From contig CANQKW010000007.1 in NCBI GenBank assembly GCA_947624555.1, forward strand, positions 1 through 64,000: a DNA stretch of 64,000 bases, written 5' to 3'. Below, piece by piece: positions 24,144-33,780 of the stretch. The notes under the pieces are model-generated. The model had not been told where the DNA came from, made no database searches, and saw only the letters and a list, made by a program, of their open reading frames with translations. The position numbers and the translations under genes are program-made. Positions within the stretch are counted from its first letter, which is position 1. Each line of letters starts with the position of its first letter. Source of the DNA: an uncultured Clostridia bacterium. Lineage in GTDB: Bacteria; Bacillota; Clostridia; Oscillospirales; Ruminococcaceae.

Positions 24144-25007
24144 ATGTCATTTTCTTCCGAAGTAAAAAAGTTTCTTTGTTCCGTAAGGGAACTTTCGGAC
24201 AGCGAGGCTGCGGCTATGCTTTACGGTATGTTTTACGCAGGTAAAATAATTTCGGGCAAACCCGCTGTCCGTACCGAAAACAGCGAAGTTTTTTCGGCTG
24301 CGCAGGCACTTTGCTCACGGGTATTTGCAAATGAACATTACGAAACACGCAGGCTGGTCAAAAACGGGGGTTCGATTTATTCGCTGAGCATTAAAAGCAA
24401 ATATTTCGGAGATTACAGGTCTATCAACAGCAAAATCGTATCCGGCAGCGACGACGTTGCAGGTGCTTTTCTGCGTGGAATTTTCGTGTGCTGCGGATAT
24501 ATAACCGATCCTCGCAAGGAATATCATCTTGAAGTCGTTCTTCCCGAAAGCGAACGTGCAAAAGTGCTGTCCGAATTTATTTCGGAGCACGGTATGAATA
24601 TTAAATCTACCGAACGCAAGGGACAGACTGTGCTCTACTGCAAAACGAGCGAGCTTATCGAGGATTTTTTGACTTATATCGGCGCAGGAACACATTCTCT
24701 TGAAATAATGCAGGTGAAAATCGAAAAAGATATACGCAACAGGGCAAACCGTTCGGTGAACTGCGACAGCGCAAATCTTGACAAAACGATCGCTGCAAGC
24801 GAGAAAAGCTGCAGGGATATTGAATTTTTGCTTGCTAATATGGGCGATAGTCTGAGCGATGAACTTCTGGAAACTGCTCAGATAAGGCTGAATAATCCCG
24901 AAAGCTCTCTGTCGGAATTATGCACGATGTTTAAAAAACCGATAAGCAGGAGCGGACTAAATCACAGGCTGAAAAAACTCTCGGATCTGGCGGAGAAATT
25001 AAGATAG
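24144..25007 (+). CDS. whiA: WhiA-family DNA-binding protein
   Basis: WhiA is a conserved Gram-positive regulator linked to sporulation in actinomycetes and cell division in Bacillus. The 287-residue protein has an N-terminal LAGLIDADG-like domain (ending GAFLRGIFVCCGYITDPRKEYHLE) and a C-terminal helix-turn-helix with NRSVNCDSANLDKT and KKPISRSGLNHRLKKL. The start is ATG 24144 after GGGAGG; an upstream in-frame ATG at 24081 lies in the promoter itself. Unlike in many Firmicutes it is not next to rapZ, which lies about 3 kb upstream. Confidence 0.93.
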   Translation: MSFSSEVKKFLCSVRELSDSEAAAMLYGMFYAGKIISGKPAVRTENSEVFSAAQALCSRVFANEHYETRRLVKNGGSIYSLSIKSKYFGDYRSINSKIVSGSDDVAGAFLRGIFVCCGYITDPRKEYHLEVVLPESERAKVLSEFISEHGMNIKSTERKGQTVLYCKTSELIEDFLTYIGAGTHSLEIMQVKIEKDIRNRANRSVNCDSANLDKTIAASEKSCRDIEFLLANMGDSLSDELLETAQIRLNNPESSLSELCTMFKKPISRSGLNHRLKKLSDLAEKLR

Positions 25008-25053
25008 CGGCTGCACGAAAATTTCGTATGCGAGGGTTTTTATCGTATAATAA

Positions 25054-25096
25054 ACCCCTTTTCGCTAAAAATAACTGCGAAAAGGGGTGATTTTTT
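25054..25096 (+). terminator. whiA terminator that overlaps the ferredoxin ribosome site
   Basis: ACCCCTTTTCGC (25054-25065) pairs perfectly with GCGAAAAGGGGT (25077-25088), followed by GATTTTTT. The 3' arm includes AAAGGGGTG, the only ribosome binding site for the ferredoxin gene starting at 25095. A TATAAT at 25046-25051 just upstream may be a weak ferredoxin promoter. Confidence 0.75.
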
Positions 25097-25277
25097 GAAA
25101 GTTGAAATTGATCGTGAGGGCTGTATCGGCTGTGGACTTTGTGCTGAAATTTGTCCTGAGGTTTTCAGAATTGCCGAGGACGGACTTTCTACGGTTATAC
25201 CCGGAGCAGGAGGCTCAGATGACAAAATCGCTGAAGCTGCTGAGTCGTGTCCTGTTGATGTTATCCACACCGACTAA
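25095..25277 (+). CDS. Small ferredoxin
   Basis: The 60-residue electron carrier has the cluster motif CIGCGLCAEICPEVF (C-x2-C-x2-C-x3-C) and a later single cysteine in ESCPVDVI, the pattern of small clostridial/Thermotoga-type ferredoxins with one [4Fe-4S] cluster. The second cluster is absent. The start is TTG at 25095, supported by AAAGGGGTG at 25081-25089, which is buried in the upstream hairpin, so translation may depend on RNA folding. It ends at the bidirectional terminator at 25291. Confidence 0.88.
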   Translation: MKVEIDREGCIGCGLCAEICPEVFRIAEDGLSTVIPGAGGSDDKIAEAAESCPVDVIHTD

Positions 25278-25290
25278 TGAAGAGATAAAA

Positions 25291-25325
25291 AAGCGCTCCC
25301 TTTTCAGAGAGCGCTTAATTTTTTC
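25291..25325. terminator. Bidirectional terminator between ferredoxin and tuf
   Basis: AAGCGCTC (25291-25298) pairs with GAGCGCTT (25309-25316). T runs follow the stem on both strands, so it serves both convergent genes. Confidence 0.85.
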
Positions 25326-25340
25326 ACCTGTGGTCGGTTA

Positions 25341-26579
25341 TCACTCGTTGATCTTGGTAACAACGCCTGAACCAACGGTATGACCGCCTTCACGAATAGC
25401 GAAACGAAGTCCTTCTTCGATTGCGATAGGAGTGATAAGCTCAACGTCCATTACAACGTTATCGCCGGGCATACACATATCCTTGTCAGCAGGAAGAGTG
25501 ATTACGCCTGTAACGTCGGTAGTTCTGAAGAAGAACTGCGGACGGTAGTTGGAAACGAACGGAGTGTGACGGCCGCCCTCTTCCTTCTTAAGAACGTAAA
25601 CCTGACCGCTGAACTTGGTGTGCGGATGAATTGAACCGGGCTTGCAGAGAACCTGTCCGCGCTCGATTTCCTCACGGGTGATACCGCGGAGAAGTGCGCC
25701 GATATTGTAACCTGCAACTGCCTTATCAAGGCTCTTGTGGAACATTTCAAGACCGGTAACAACAGTGCTCTTGGGCTCAGTGGTAAGACCGGTAATCTCA
25801 ACTGTATCGCCTACTACTGCAGAACCACGCTCTACACGGCCTGTAGCAACAGTACCGCGACCGGAAATGGTCATTGTATCCTCAACAGGCATAAGGAAAG
25901 GCATATCTTCCTTACGGTCAGGAGTAGGAATATAATCGTCAACAGCGTCCATCAGCTTTTTAATGCAAGCGTAGATGGGGTCGTTGGGGTCCTTGGAATC
26001 AGAGGACAGTGCCTTGAATGCAGAACCGTAAATTACGGGAATATCATCTCCGGGGAAACCGTTCTTGGAAAGCTCGTCACGGATATCCATTTCAACGAGC
26101 TCGAGCATTTCGGAGTTCTTGTACTCACCTGTAGCTGCATCATACTCGCAGTCATCAACGTCATCGCACTTGTTTACGAAAACAACCATTGCGGGAACGC
26201 CGACCTGACGTGCAAGAAGAATGTGCTCCTTAGTCTGAGCCATAGGACCGTCTGTACCTGCTACAACGAGGATCGCACCGTCCATCTGTGCAGCACCGGT
26301 AATCATATTCTTGATATAGTCTGCGTGTCCGGGGCAGTCAACGTGAGCGTAGTGACGCTTAGAGGTCTTGTACTCAACGTGAGCAGTGTTGATTGTAATA
26401 CCGCGCTCTCTCTCCTCGGGAGCCTTATCAATCATATCATAAGCCTCGTATTTAGCGTTGCCCAAAAGCGAGAGATACTTTGTGATAGCTGCGGTAAGAG
26501 TGGTCTTTCCGTGGTCAACGTGACCAATTGTACCGATGTTTACGTGGGGTAAGCTGGAATCATATTTTTCCTTAGCCAT
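25341..26579 (-). CDS. tuf: Elongation factor Tu
   Basis: It delivers aminoacyl-tRNA to the ribosome as a GTPase. The 412-residue protein has [10 protein letters not shown] (about 18-27), the switch region [20 protein letters not shown] and NKCD, and normal domains 2 and 3 ending [12 protein letters not shown]. It is longer than the E. coli form (about 394). About 12 extra residues, centred on [15 protein letters not shown], follow the NKCD nucleotide motif. Last gene of the rpsL-rpsG-fusA-tuf block, with its own promoter at 26632-26660. Confidence 0.98.
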   Translation of the reverse strand: MAKEKYDSSLPHVNIGTIGHVDHGKTTLTAAITKYLSLLGNAKYEAYDMIDKAPEERERGITINTAHVEYKTSKRHYAHVDCPGHADYIKNMITGAAQMDGAILVVAGTDGPMAQTKEHILLARQVGVPAMVVFVNKCDDVDDCEYDAATGEYKNSEMLELVEMDIRDELSKNGFPGDDIPVIYGSAFKALSSDSKDPNDPIYACIKKLMDAVDDYIPTPDRKEDMPFLMPVEDTMTISGRGTVATGRVERGSAVVGDTVEITGLTTEPKSTVVTGLEMFHKSLDKAVAGYNIGALLRGITREEIERGQVLCKPGSIHPHTKFSGQVYVLKKEEGGRHTPFVSNYRPQFFFRTTDVTGVITLPADKDMCMPGDNVVMDVELITPIAIEEGLRFAIREGGHTVGSGVVTKINE

Positions 26580-26631
26580 TGGTATTTCCTCCTTTTAATT
26601 AGATGAGCTTTTGCTCAAATATTATAACTTT

Positions 26632-26660
26632 ATTTTACCAGATTTCACTATAAAAATCAA
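26632..26660 (-). promoter_or_regulatory. tuf promoter
   Basis: Minus-strand TTGATT (26655-26660), 17-base spacer, TAAAAT (26632-26637). The -35 box lies inside an AAATCAAG/CTTGATTT inverted repeat that could also act as a weak terminator after fusA. Confidence 0.65.
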
Positions 26661-26694
26661 GTGGTTTTCTTGATTTACAGCAAATTTTTAACGT

Positions 26695-28782
26695 TTAGTC
26701 AGCCTGCTTGCGCTTGGACATAATGCCCTCTGCAATAGACTTGGGGACCTCGATATAGGAATTAGGCTCCATAACGTAGTTGCCGCGTCCCTGCGTCTTG
26801 GAACGCAGGTCGTTGGAATAGCCGAACATCTCGGACAGAGGAACTAGTGCGGTTACCTGAACGTTGCCCGTCCTTGTTTCCTGATTTTGTATCATACCTC
26901 TGCGTGAGTTGAGGTCGCCGATAACGTTGCCGATATAATCATCGGGTACAACTACAACGACTTTCATAATCGGCTCAAGTATAACGGAATGTGCCTGTTT
27001 GAGAGCCTCCTTGATTGCCATTGAACCTGCAATCTTAAATGCCATTTCGGACGAGTCTACCTCGTGGTAAGAACCGTCGTAAAGCTCCACTTTAAGGTCT
27101 ACAACAGGATAGCCTGCAAGAACGCCTGCATTAAGTGCGCCCTGGATACCTGCGTCGACTGCGGGGATAAACTCCTTCGGGATAGAACCGCCGACTACAT
27201 TGTTTATAAACTCGTAGCCCTTACCGCTCTCGTTAGGCTCAACACGGATCTTAACGTGACCGTACTGACCCGAACCGCCCGACTGACGCTTATACTTCAT
27301 ATCAACGTCAGCGTTGCCTGTAATTGTTTCCTTATAAGCAACCTGAGGAGCGCCTACGTTTGCCTCTACCTTGAACTCACGAAGAAGTCTGTCCACGATA
27401 ATTTCAAGGTGCAATTCTCCCATACCTGCGATAATGGTCTGACCTGTTTCGGGGTTAGTCCATGTCTTGAATGTCGGGTCCTCTTCGGCAAGCTTTGCGA
27501 GTGCGATTGCCATTTTTTCCTGACCTGCTTTGGTCTTAGGCTCGATAGCAAGGTCGATAACGGGGTCGGGGAACTCCATAGACTCAAGGATAATCGGATG
27601 ATTTCCGTCGCAGAGCGTATCGCCTGTTGTGGTGTATTTTGTACCTACAACTGCTGCAATATCGCCGCAGGGACAAGCGTCAATATCCTGTCTGTGGTTT
27701 GAATGCATCTGGAGAATACGTCCCATACGCTCATTTTTGTCCTTGGTGGAGTTGAGCACTGTCGTACCTGCCTCAACATATCCCGAATAAACTCTGAAGA
27801 AACAGAGCTTTCCTACGAACGGGTCGGTAGCAATCTTGAACGCCAGAGCCGAGAACGGCTGGTCGTCGCCTGCGTGACGTTCTTCCTCTTCGCCTGTATC
27901 GGGATTTACACCTCTGATAGCGGGAATGTCGAGAGGCGACGGCATATAGTCAACAATAGCGTCAAGAAGTTTCTGTACGCCCTTGTTTCTGTATGAAGTA
28001 CCGCAGGTAACGGGTACGAATTTGTTTTCGATAGTACCCTTTCTGATTGCTTTTTTGATTTCCTCGACAGTGAAATCGGCGCCTTCGTTTTCAAAATAAC
28101 GGCTCATAAGGTCATCGTCAAGCTCTGCTACTGCCTCGAGCAGCTTTGCTCTGTATTCCTTAGCCTTTTCCACCATATCCGCAGGAATTTCTTCCACACG
28201 CATATCCTTGCCCAAGTCATCATAATATACGTCGGCATTCATTTCAATAAGGTCAATAATGCCCTTGAAATCTGCCTCAGCACCGATAGGAAGCTGAATC
28301 GGAACAGCATTACATTTAAGTCTGTCCTTCATCATATCCACTACGTTATAGAAATTTGCGCCCATAATATCCATCTTATTTACATAAGCCATTCTGGGCA
28401 CGTGATAATTGTCTGCCTGACGCCATACCGTTTCAGACTGCGGCTCGACACCGCCCTTGGCGCAGAAAACGGTAACGGAGCCGTCAAGCACACGCAGAGA
28501 ACGCTGTACCTCTACCGTGAAGTCAACGTGTCCCGGCGTATCAATAATATTGATACGATGCTCTTTCCAGAACGCTGTGGTAGCGGCGGAAGTGATGGTT
28601 ATACCTCTTTCCTTCTCCTGTACCATCCAGTCCATCGTGGAGTCGCCTTCATGCGTTTCACCGAGCTTATGGTTAATGCCCGTGTAGAACAGAATACGCT
28701 CCGTAGTGGTGGTTTTACCGGCGTCTATGTGAGCCATTATACCAATATTACGGGTCATTTCAAGAGTTACGTCTCTTTTCAT
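26695..28782 (-). CDS. fusA: Elongation factor G
   Basis: This translocation GTPase has 695 residues. It shows the G-domain [15 protein letters not shown] (about 17-31), DTPGHVDF and NKMD, and the domain IV/V region with [15 protein letters not shown] and [12 protein letters not shown]. The ATG has GGAGG six bases upstream. It lies 43 bases behind rpsG and upstream of tuf, the conserved str operon order. No sign of a second, EF-G2-like paralogue. Confidence 0.98.
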   Translation of the reverse strand: MKRDVTLEMTRNIGIMAHIDAGKTTTTERILFYTGINHKLGETHEGDSTMDWMVQEKERGITITSAATTAFWKEHRINIIDTPGHVDFTVEVQRSLRVLDGSVTVFCAKGGVEPQSETVWRQADNYHVPRMAYVNKMDIMGANFYNVVDMMKDRLKCNAVPIQLPIGAEADFKGIIDLIEMNADVYYDDLGKDMRVEEIPADMVEKAKEYRAKLLEAVAELDDDLMSRYFENEGADFTVEEIKKAIRKGTIENKFVPVTCGTSYRNKGVQKLLDAIVDYMPSPLDIPAIRGVNPDTGEEEERHAGDDQPFSALAFKIATDPFVGKLCFFRVYSGYVEAGTTVLNSTKDKNERMGRILQMHSNHRQDIDACPCGDIAAVVGTKYTTTGDTLCDGNHPIILESMEFPDPVIDLAIEPKTKAGQEKMAIALAKLAEEDPTFKTWTNPETGQTIIAGMGELHLEIIVDRLLREFKVEANVGAPQVAYKETITGNADVDMKYKRQSGGSGQYGHVKIRVEPNESGKGYEFINNVVGGSIPKEFIPAVDAGIQGALNAGVLAGYPVVDLKVELYDGSYHEVDSSEMAFKIAGSMAIKEALKQAHSVILEPIMKVVVVVPDDYIGNVIGDLNSRRGMIQNQETRTGNVQVTALVPLSEMFGYSNDLRSKTQGRGNYVMEPNSYIEVPKSIAEGIMSKRKQAD

Positions 28783-28825
28783 CTATTCCTCCGTAATTCA
28801 CGCTGCCTGTTTGCAGCATACCGTA

Positions 28826-29296
28826 TTACCACTTAAAGTGTGCGAATGCCTTGTTAGCCTCAGCCATCTTATGTGTGTCGTCACGCTTTTTGCAAGCGCC
28901 GCCCTGGTTGTTCAGAGCGTCACAAATCTCGTTGGCGAGTCTTTCCTTCATTGTCTTTTCAGAACGTGCGCGGCTGTAATTTGTAATCCAGCGCAGACCG
29001 AGCGTTCTTCTTCTTTCGGGGCGAACCTCCATAGGAACCTGATAGGTTGCACCGCCGACACGTCTTGCTTTTACTTCGAGCTGGGGCATAATGTTTTCCA
29101 TTGCCTCCTCGAAAGCCTCAAGAGCGTCCCTGCCTGTCTTTTCGGCTACAATTTCAAATGCGCCGTAAACAATCTTCTGGGCTACGCCCTTCTTTCCGTC
29201 AAGCATAATGTTGTTGATAAGTCTTGTTACCAACTCCGAACCGTAAAGCGGGTCCGGAAGAACCTCACGCTTGGGAACATTACCTCTTCTTGGCAC
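28826..29296 (-). CDS. rpsG: 30S ribosomal protein S7
   Basis: A 156-residue primary 16S rRNA binding protein of the small-subunit head. Family motifs [59 protein letters not shown] and [15 protein letters not shown] (each a contiguous conserved block) are present. The start is GTG at 29296, seven bases after AAGGAGGG. It lies 135 bases behind rpsL and ahead of fusA. Confidence 0.98.
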   Translation of the reverse strand: MPRRGNVPKREVLPDPLYGSELVTRLINNIMLDGKKGVAQKIVYGAFEIVAEKTGRDALEAFEEAMENIMPQLEVKARRVGGATYQVPMEVRPERRRTLGLRWITNYSRARSEKTMKERLANEICDALNNQGGACKKRDDTHKMAEANKAFAHFKW

Positions 29297-29431
29297 TTTA
29301 CTTCCCTCCTTACATAAAAATGAAAATCATAGGTACTCGAAAGCAATCCAATCACTTCCGCCGCCAAGAAACCGAAAAATTCTTAAATTTATAAGAAATA
29401 ACGCCTTTCTTGTCAGCTAACAGTTTTGAAA

Positions 29432-29857
29432 TTACGCTTTCTTTCCTGCCTTCGGACGCTTTGCACCGTATTTGGAGCGTCCCTGCATTCTCTTGTCCAC
29501 ACCCTGTGCGTCAAGCGTTCCTCTTACGATATGGTAACGCACACCGGGGAGATCCTTTACACGTCCGCCTCTGATAAGAACGACGGAGTGCTCCTGCAGT
29601 TTGTGTCCGATTCCGGGAATGTACGCTGTAACTTCATAACCGTTGGAAATCTTAACTCTGGCAACCTTTCTCATTGCTGAATTAGGCTTTCTGGGAGTCT
29701 GAGTTCTGACAGCCGTGCATACGCCTCGTTTCTGCGGTGAGTGCTGGTCAATCTGCGCTTTCTTAAGAGTATTCATACCCTTCTGAAGAGCAGGTGCCTT
29801 TGACTTCTTTACAGAAATTTCACGTCCCTTACGAACAAGCTGATTAAACGTAGGCAT
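29432..29857 (-). CDS. rpsL: 30S ribosomal protein S12
   Basis: The decoding-centre protein has 141 residues, with the Firmicutes-type insertion after the N-terminal [12 protein letters not shown]. The streptomycin-relevant loops read [11 protein letters not shown] and [12 protein letters not shown], with both key lysines present, so nothing suggests ribosomal streptomycin resistance. It is the first gene of its transcript, with a good promoter at 29933-29961, about 280 bases behind rpoC. Confidence 0.98.
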   Translation of the reverse strand: MPTFNQLVRKGREISVKKSKAPALQKGMNTLKKAQIDQHSPQKRGVCTAVRTQTPRKPNSAMRKVARVKISNGYEVTAYIPGIGHKLQEHSVVLIRGGRVKDLPGVRYHIVRGTLDAQGVDKRMQGRSKYGAKRPKAGKKA

Positions 29858-29932
29858 TATTTCACCTCCATAATTTTATTCTGTATGTTATTATTTCCTG
29901 CAACAGAAAAATATACTAACACACAATTATAT

Positions 29933-29961
29933 ATTTTAAAGCAAATAACAAACTTTGTCAA
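29933..29961 (-). promoter_or_regulatory. Promoter of the rpsL-rpsG-fusA operon
   Basis: Minus-strand TTGACA (29956-29961), 17-base spacer, TAAAAT (29933-29938). Further upstream, after rpoC, an imperfect hairpin (about 30091-30121, CAAAGG...CCTTTG) may end the rpoBC transcript, but it lacks a T run. Confidence 0.75.
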
Positions 29962-30137
29962 GGTGTTTTTGATTTTTTTGTTGCAAATAATAATTTTTGC
30001 TTTTCGGAAAGCTGTTTTTTGGCTATTTTACCATAAATTTAAGCCTGAAAACCGACCTCAAAAAGGGGATTTAATCTTCGGCTTTAAACGCAAAGGACAC
30101 TCTCTTTTGAAAGTGCCCTTTGGATTACCGGTGAATT

Positions 30138-33100
30138 TTACTCGGCAGTCTGCTCGGAAATCTCTTCCGCAGCGGTTTCATTTTCAACTGCTCCCTTAGC
30201 TGCCTTTTCTTCCTCTGCTGCTTTTTCAGCCGCAATAAGTCCTGTACCTGCGGGAATGAGCTTACCTATTATGATATTCTCTTTAAGTCCCGTAAGCGGA
30301 TCGACCTTGCCCCGAATTGCAGCTTCGGTGAGAACCCTTGTTGTTTCCTGGAATGACGCCGCCGACATAAAGCTGTCGGTTGCGAGCGACGCCTTGGTAA
30401 TTCCCAAAAGTATCGGCTCGCAGGTGGGATATTCTATTGTTTCGCCGTTTTCCTCACGCTTTTTAAGCTCGTCTATAAGCTGAGCGTACTCGTTTTTGCC
30501 GATAATCGTTCCCGAAAGCATATATGTGCTGCCGGGTTCTACTATACGGACCTTTCTCATCATCTGACGGACGATTACCTCAATATGCTTATCGTTGATG
30601 TCGACACCTTGCAGGCGGTAAACCTTCTGTACTTCACTGATGATGTAATTCTGTACTTCCTTTTCGCCCTTGACTGCAAGAATATCGGGCGGATTTACAG
30701 AACCCTCGGTCAATGCGTCGCCGACCTCAACTCTGTCGCCCGGCTGAACCTTCGGACGATATCCGTAAGGAACAGCATACATTTCCTCTGTACCGTCGTC
30801 AGCTGTTATGATAGCGTGACGGGTCTTTTTTATCTCCTCAAAACGAACCGTACCTGCAATTCTTGAAATTATTGCGGCATTCTTCGGGTGACGGCTTTCA
30901 AAAAGCTCTTCGACTCTCGGCAGACCCTGTGTGATGTCCTCGGCAGATGCGATACCGCCCGTGTGGAACGTTCTCATTGTAAGCTGTGTACCCGGCTCGC
31001 CTATCGACTGAGCCGCAATTACGCCTACTGCCTCGCCCTTATTGATAAGCTGACCGTTTGCAAGTGACGCACCGTAGCACTTCGCACAAACGCCGTTTCT
31101 CATCTCGCAGGTAAGTACCGAACGTACTTCAACCCTTTCGACGCCCGAATTGATGATTTTCTTTGCATCGGCGTCGTCGAGGAGCTTATCCCTGCTTATC
31201 GTAAACGAACCGTCGGGAGCAACAAAGTCCTTTGCGAGAAAACGTCCGACAAGACGCTCGTGAAGCTTTTCAACAAGCTCGTTGCCCTCACGGATCTCAT
31301 ATACCTCAATGCCGTTTTCGGTTCCGCAGTCGTCGCCTCTGATTATAACTTCCTGAGAAACGTCGACAAGACGTCTTGTCAGGTAACCTGAGTCGGCGGT
31401 ACGCAGCGCAGTATCGGCAAGTCCTTTTCTTGCGCCTCGTGATGCGATAAAGTACTCCAGTACGCTAAGTCCCTCACGGTAATTTGACCTGATAGGCATT
31501 TCGATAGTCGCACCAGAAGTATTGGCGATAAGTCCTCTCATTCCTGCGAGCTGTCTTATCTGAGCCGTAGAACCGCGCGCTCCCGAATCAGCCATCATAA
31601 AGATGTTATTGTACTGGTCGAGGTTTCCCGTAAGAGCCTCGGATACGTCGTTGGTAGCCTTGTTCCAGATGTTGATGAAACTCTCTTTACGCTCTGCATT
31701 GGAAATAAAGCCTCGGCTGAACTGCTTATTTATCTTGCTTATCGCCTTATCAGCCTCTGCGAGTATCTCTGCTTTCTGCGGAGGAATTTCCGCATCGCAG
31801 ACAGCCACCGTTATACCCGAACGGGTAGAATATTTGTAACCCATTGCTTTGATTTTATCAAGAACCTGGGCGGTCGTACCCGTGCCGTGGATTTTCAGGC
31901 AGCGGTCGATTATCTGTCCTAACTCTTTTTTGGTTACTTTGAAACCTATTTCATAATCGAGCATATGGTCGGGGTCTGTTCTGTCAACATATCCCAGATC
32001 CTGTGGAATGTGCTCGTTGAAAATAATCTTGCCTGCGGTAGTGGGCACAATTCTTGAAATCGTTTCATCGCCGATCTCTTTGGTTACACGGACCTTTATT
32101 GCGGCGTGAATCGTAATAATTCCGTCCTGATAAGCCATAATTGCCTCGGCAGCGTCACGGAACACCTTGCCCTCGCCTTTTTCGCCTGCTTTATCAATGG
32201 TGAGATAGTAAGAACCCAGCACCATATCCTGTGTAGGAACGGTTACAGGCTTACCGTCGGACGGTTTAAGCAGGTTTTTAGCAGCAAGCATAAGATTTCT
32301 TGCCTCTTCCTGAGCCTCGTCCGAAAGAGGAAGATGAACCGCCATCTGGTCGCCGTCGAAGTCTGCATTGAACGCAGTACAGCAAAGCGGATGGAGTTTT
32401 ATTGCTCTTCCCTCTACGAGGATAGGCTGAAACGCCTGAATACCCAATCTGTGCAGCGTAGGCGCACGGTTAAGCAGAACAGGGTGGTTCTGAATAACGT
32501 TTTCGAGAGAATCCCATACTTTATCGTCCGAACGCTCCACAAGCTTTTTAGCCTGCTTGATATTCGGAGAAATTCCCTTTTCAACGAGGTCGTTGAGTAC
32601 AAACGGCTTGAAAAGCTCAAGAGCCATTTCCTTGGGGAGTCCGCACTGATCCATTTTAAGCTCAGGTCCGACTACGATAACGGAACGTCCCGAATAGTCG
32701 ACGCGCTTACCCAAAAGATTCTGGCGGAAACGTCCCTGCTTGCCCTTAAGCATATCTGAAAGCGATTTCAAGGGACGGTTATTTGAGCCTGTATAAGCTC
32801 TTCCGTGTCTGCCGTTGTCGATAAGAGCGTCAACAGCCTCCTGGAGCATACGTTTTTCGTTCCTGACTATCAGGTCGGGCGCCTTTTTGCTGAGCAGCTC
32901 CTTTAAACGGTTGTTTCTCATAACGACCTTGCGGTAAAGCTCGTTCAGGTCGGACGTAGCGTAACGTCCGCCGTCAAGCTGCACCATAGGACGAATGTCG
33001 GGAGGAATTACGGGAATTACGTCCAAAATCATCCATTCGGGGCGGTTTCCGCTCTGACGGAATGCCTCTACCACGTCAAGACGGCGGAGCAGCTTTATCT

Positions 33101-33719
33101 GCTTTTGTCCTGCGGCTGTGGTTTCAATTTCCGCTCTGAGCTCATCGGCAAGAGCCTCAAGGTCGATTTCTTTAAGCAGTTCTTTGATAGCCTCTGCGCC
33201 CATTCCTGCACGAAAATGAAACTCTTCTCCCGAATATTTCATTATAGCCTGAGTATATTCTCTTTCATCAAGAATTTGTTTTTTCTCGTAGCCTGTATTT
33301 TCGCCGGGGTCGATTACTATATAGCTGGTGAAATAGAGCACCTGTTCAAGCACCTTTGGCGACAGGTCAAGTATCTGACCTATTCTTGAAGGAGTACCTT
33401 TGTAATACCAGATATGCGAAACGGGCGCTGCAAGCTCGATGTGTCCCATTCTTTCACGGCGCACCTTGCTGCGTGTTACTTCAACTCCGCACTTTTCGCA
33501 GATCTTTCCCTTGAAACGTATTCTCTTATATTTTCCGCAGTTACACTCCCAATCCTTCTGCGGACCGAATATCCTTTCACAGAAAAGTCCGAATTTTTCC
33601 GGCTTTTGACTGCGGTAGTTAATGGTTTCGGCACGCTGAACCTCACCGTGTGACCACGCTCTTATCTGTTCAGGGGACGCAAGTCCGATTTTCATTGACT
33701 CGAAAACACTAAATCCCAT
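30138..33719 (-). CDS. rpoC: RNA polymerase subunit beta'
   Basis: The 1193-residue largest catalytic subunit has the N-terminal zinc-binding [21 protein letters not shown], the active-site [14 protein letters not shown] that binds Mg2+, and the trigger-loop/bridge segments ([32 protein letters not shown]). It ends in a short Glu/Ala-rich tail. I place the start at ATG 33719, five bases after AAAGGTGG; a GTG nine bases earlier is less likely. It lies 61 bases behind rpoB. Confidence 0.98.
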   Translation of the reverse strand: MGFSVFESMKIGLASPEQIRAWSHGEVQRAETINYRSQKPEKFGLFCERIFGPQKDWECNCGKYKRIRFKGKICEKCGVEVTRSKVRRERMGHIELAAPVSHIWYYKGTPSRIGQILDLSPKVLEQVLYFTSYIVIDPGENTGYEKKQILDEREYTQAIMKYSGEEFHFRAGMGAEAIKELLKEIDLEALADELRAEIETTAAGQKQIKLLRRLDVVEAFRQSGNRPEWMILDVIPVIPPDIRPMVQLDGGRYATSDLNELYRKVVMRNNRLKELLSKKAPDLIVRNEKRMLQEAVDALIDNGRHGRAYTGSNNRPLKSLSDMLKGKQGRFRQNLLGKRVDYSGRSVIVVGPELKMDQCGLPKEMALELFKPFVLNDLVEKGISPNIKQAKKLVERSDDKVWDSLENVIQNHPVLLNRAPTLHRLGIQAFQPILVEGRAIKLHPLCCTAFNADFDGDQMAVHLPLSDEAQEEARNLMLAAKNLLKPSDGKPVTVPTQDMVLGSYYLTIDKAGEKGEGKVFRDAAEAIMAYQDGIITIHAAIKVRVTKEIGDETISRIVPTTAGKIIFNEHIPQDLGYVDRTDPDHMLDYEIGFKVTKKELGQIIDRCLKIHGTGTTAQVLDKIKAMGYKYSTRSGITVAVCDAEIPPQKAEILAEADKAISKINKQFSRGFISNAERKESFINIWNKATNDVSEALTGNLDQYNNIFMMADSGARGSTAQIRQLAGMRGLIANTSGATIEMPIRSNYREGLSVLEYFIASRGARKGLADTALRTADSGYLTRRLVDVSQEVIIRGDDCGTENGIEVYEIREGNELVEKLHERLVGRFLAKDFVAPDGSFTISRDKLLDDADAKKIINSGVERVEVRSVLTCEMRNGVCAKCYGASLANGQLINKGEAVGVIAAQSIGEPGTQLTMRTFHTGGIASAEDITQGLPRVEELFESRHPKNAAIISRIAGTVRFEEIKKTRHAIITADDGTEEMYAVPYGYRPKVQPGDRVEVGDALTEGSVNPPDILAVKGEKEVQNYIISEVQKVYRLQGVDINDKHIEVIVRQMMRKVRIVEPGSTYMLSGTIIGKNEYAQLIDELKKREENGETIEYPTCEPILLGITKASLATDSFMSAASFQETTRVLTEAAIRGKVDPLTGLKENIIIGKLIPAGTGLIAAEKAAEEEKAAKGAVENETAAEEISEQTAE

Positions 33720-33780
33720 ATATACCACCTTTCAGACTGACCTACGGCAGCAACTCGCCGCCTGTCAGCCATCGTTGCTC

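Noticed and set aside
29432-29857. Streptomycin-resistance substitution in S12
   Set aside because: The residue change seen (TPRKPN instead of TPKKPN) is not at the key lysine, which is present, as is the second one in GRVKDLPG.
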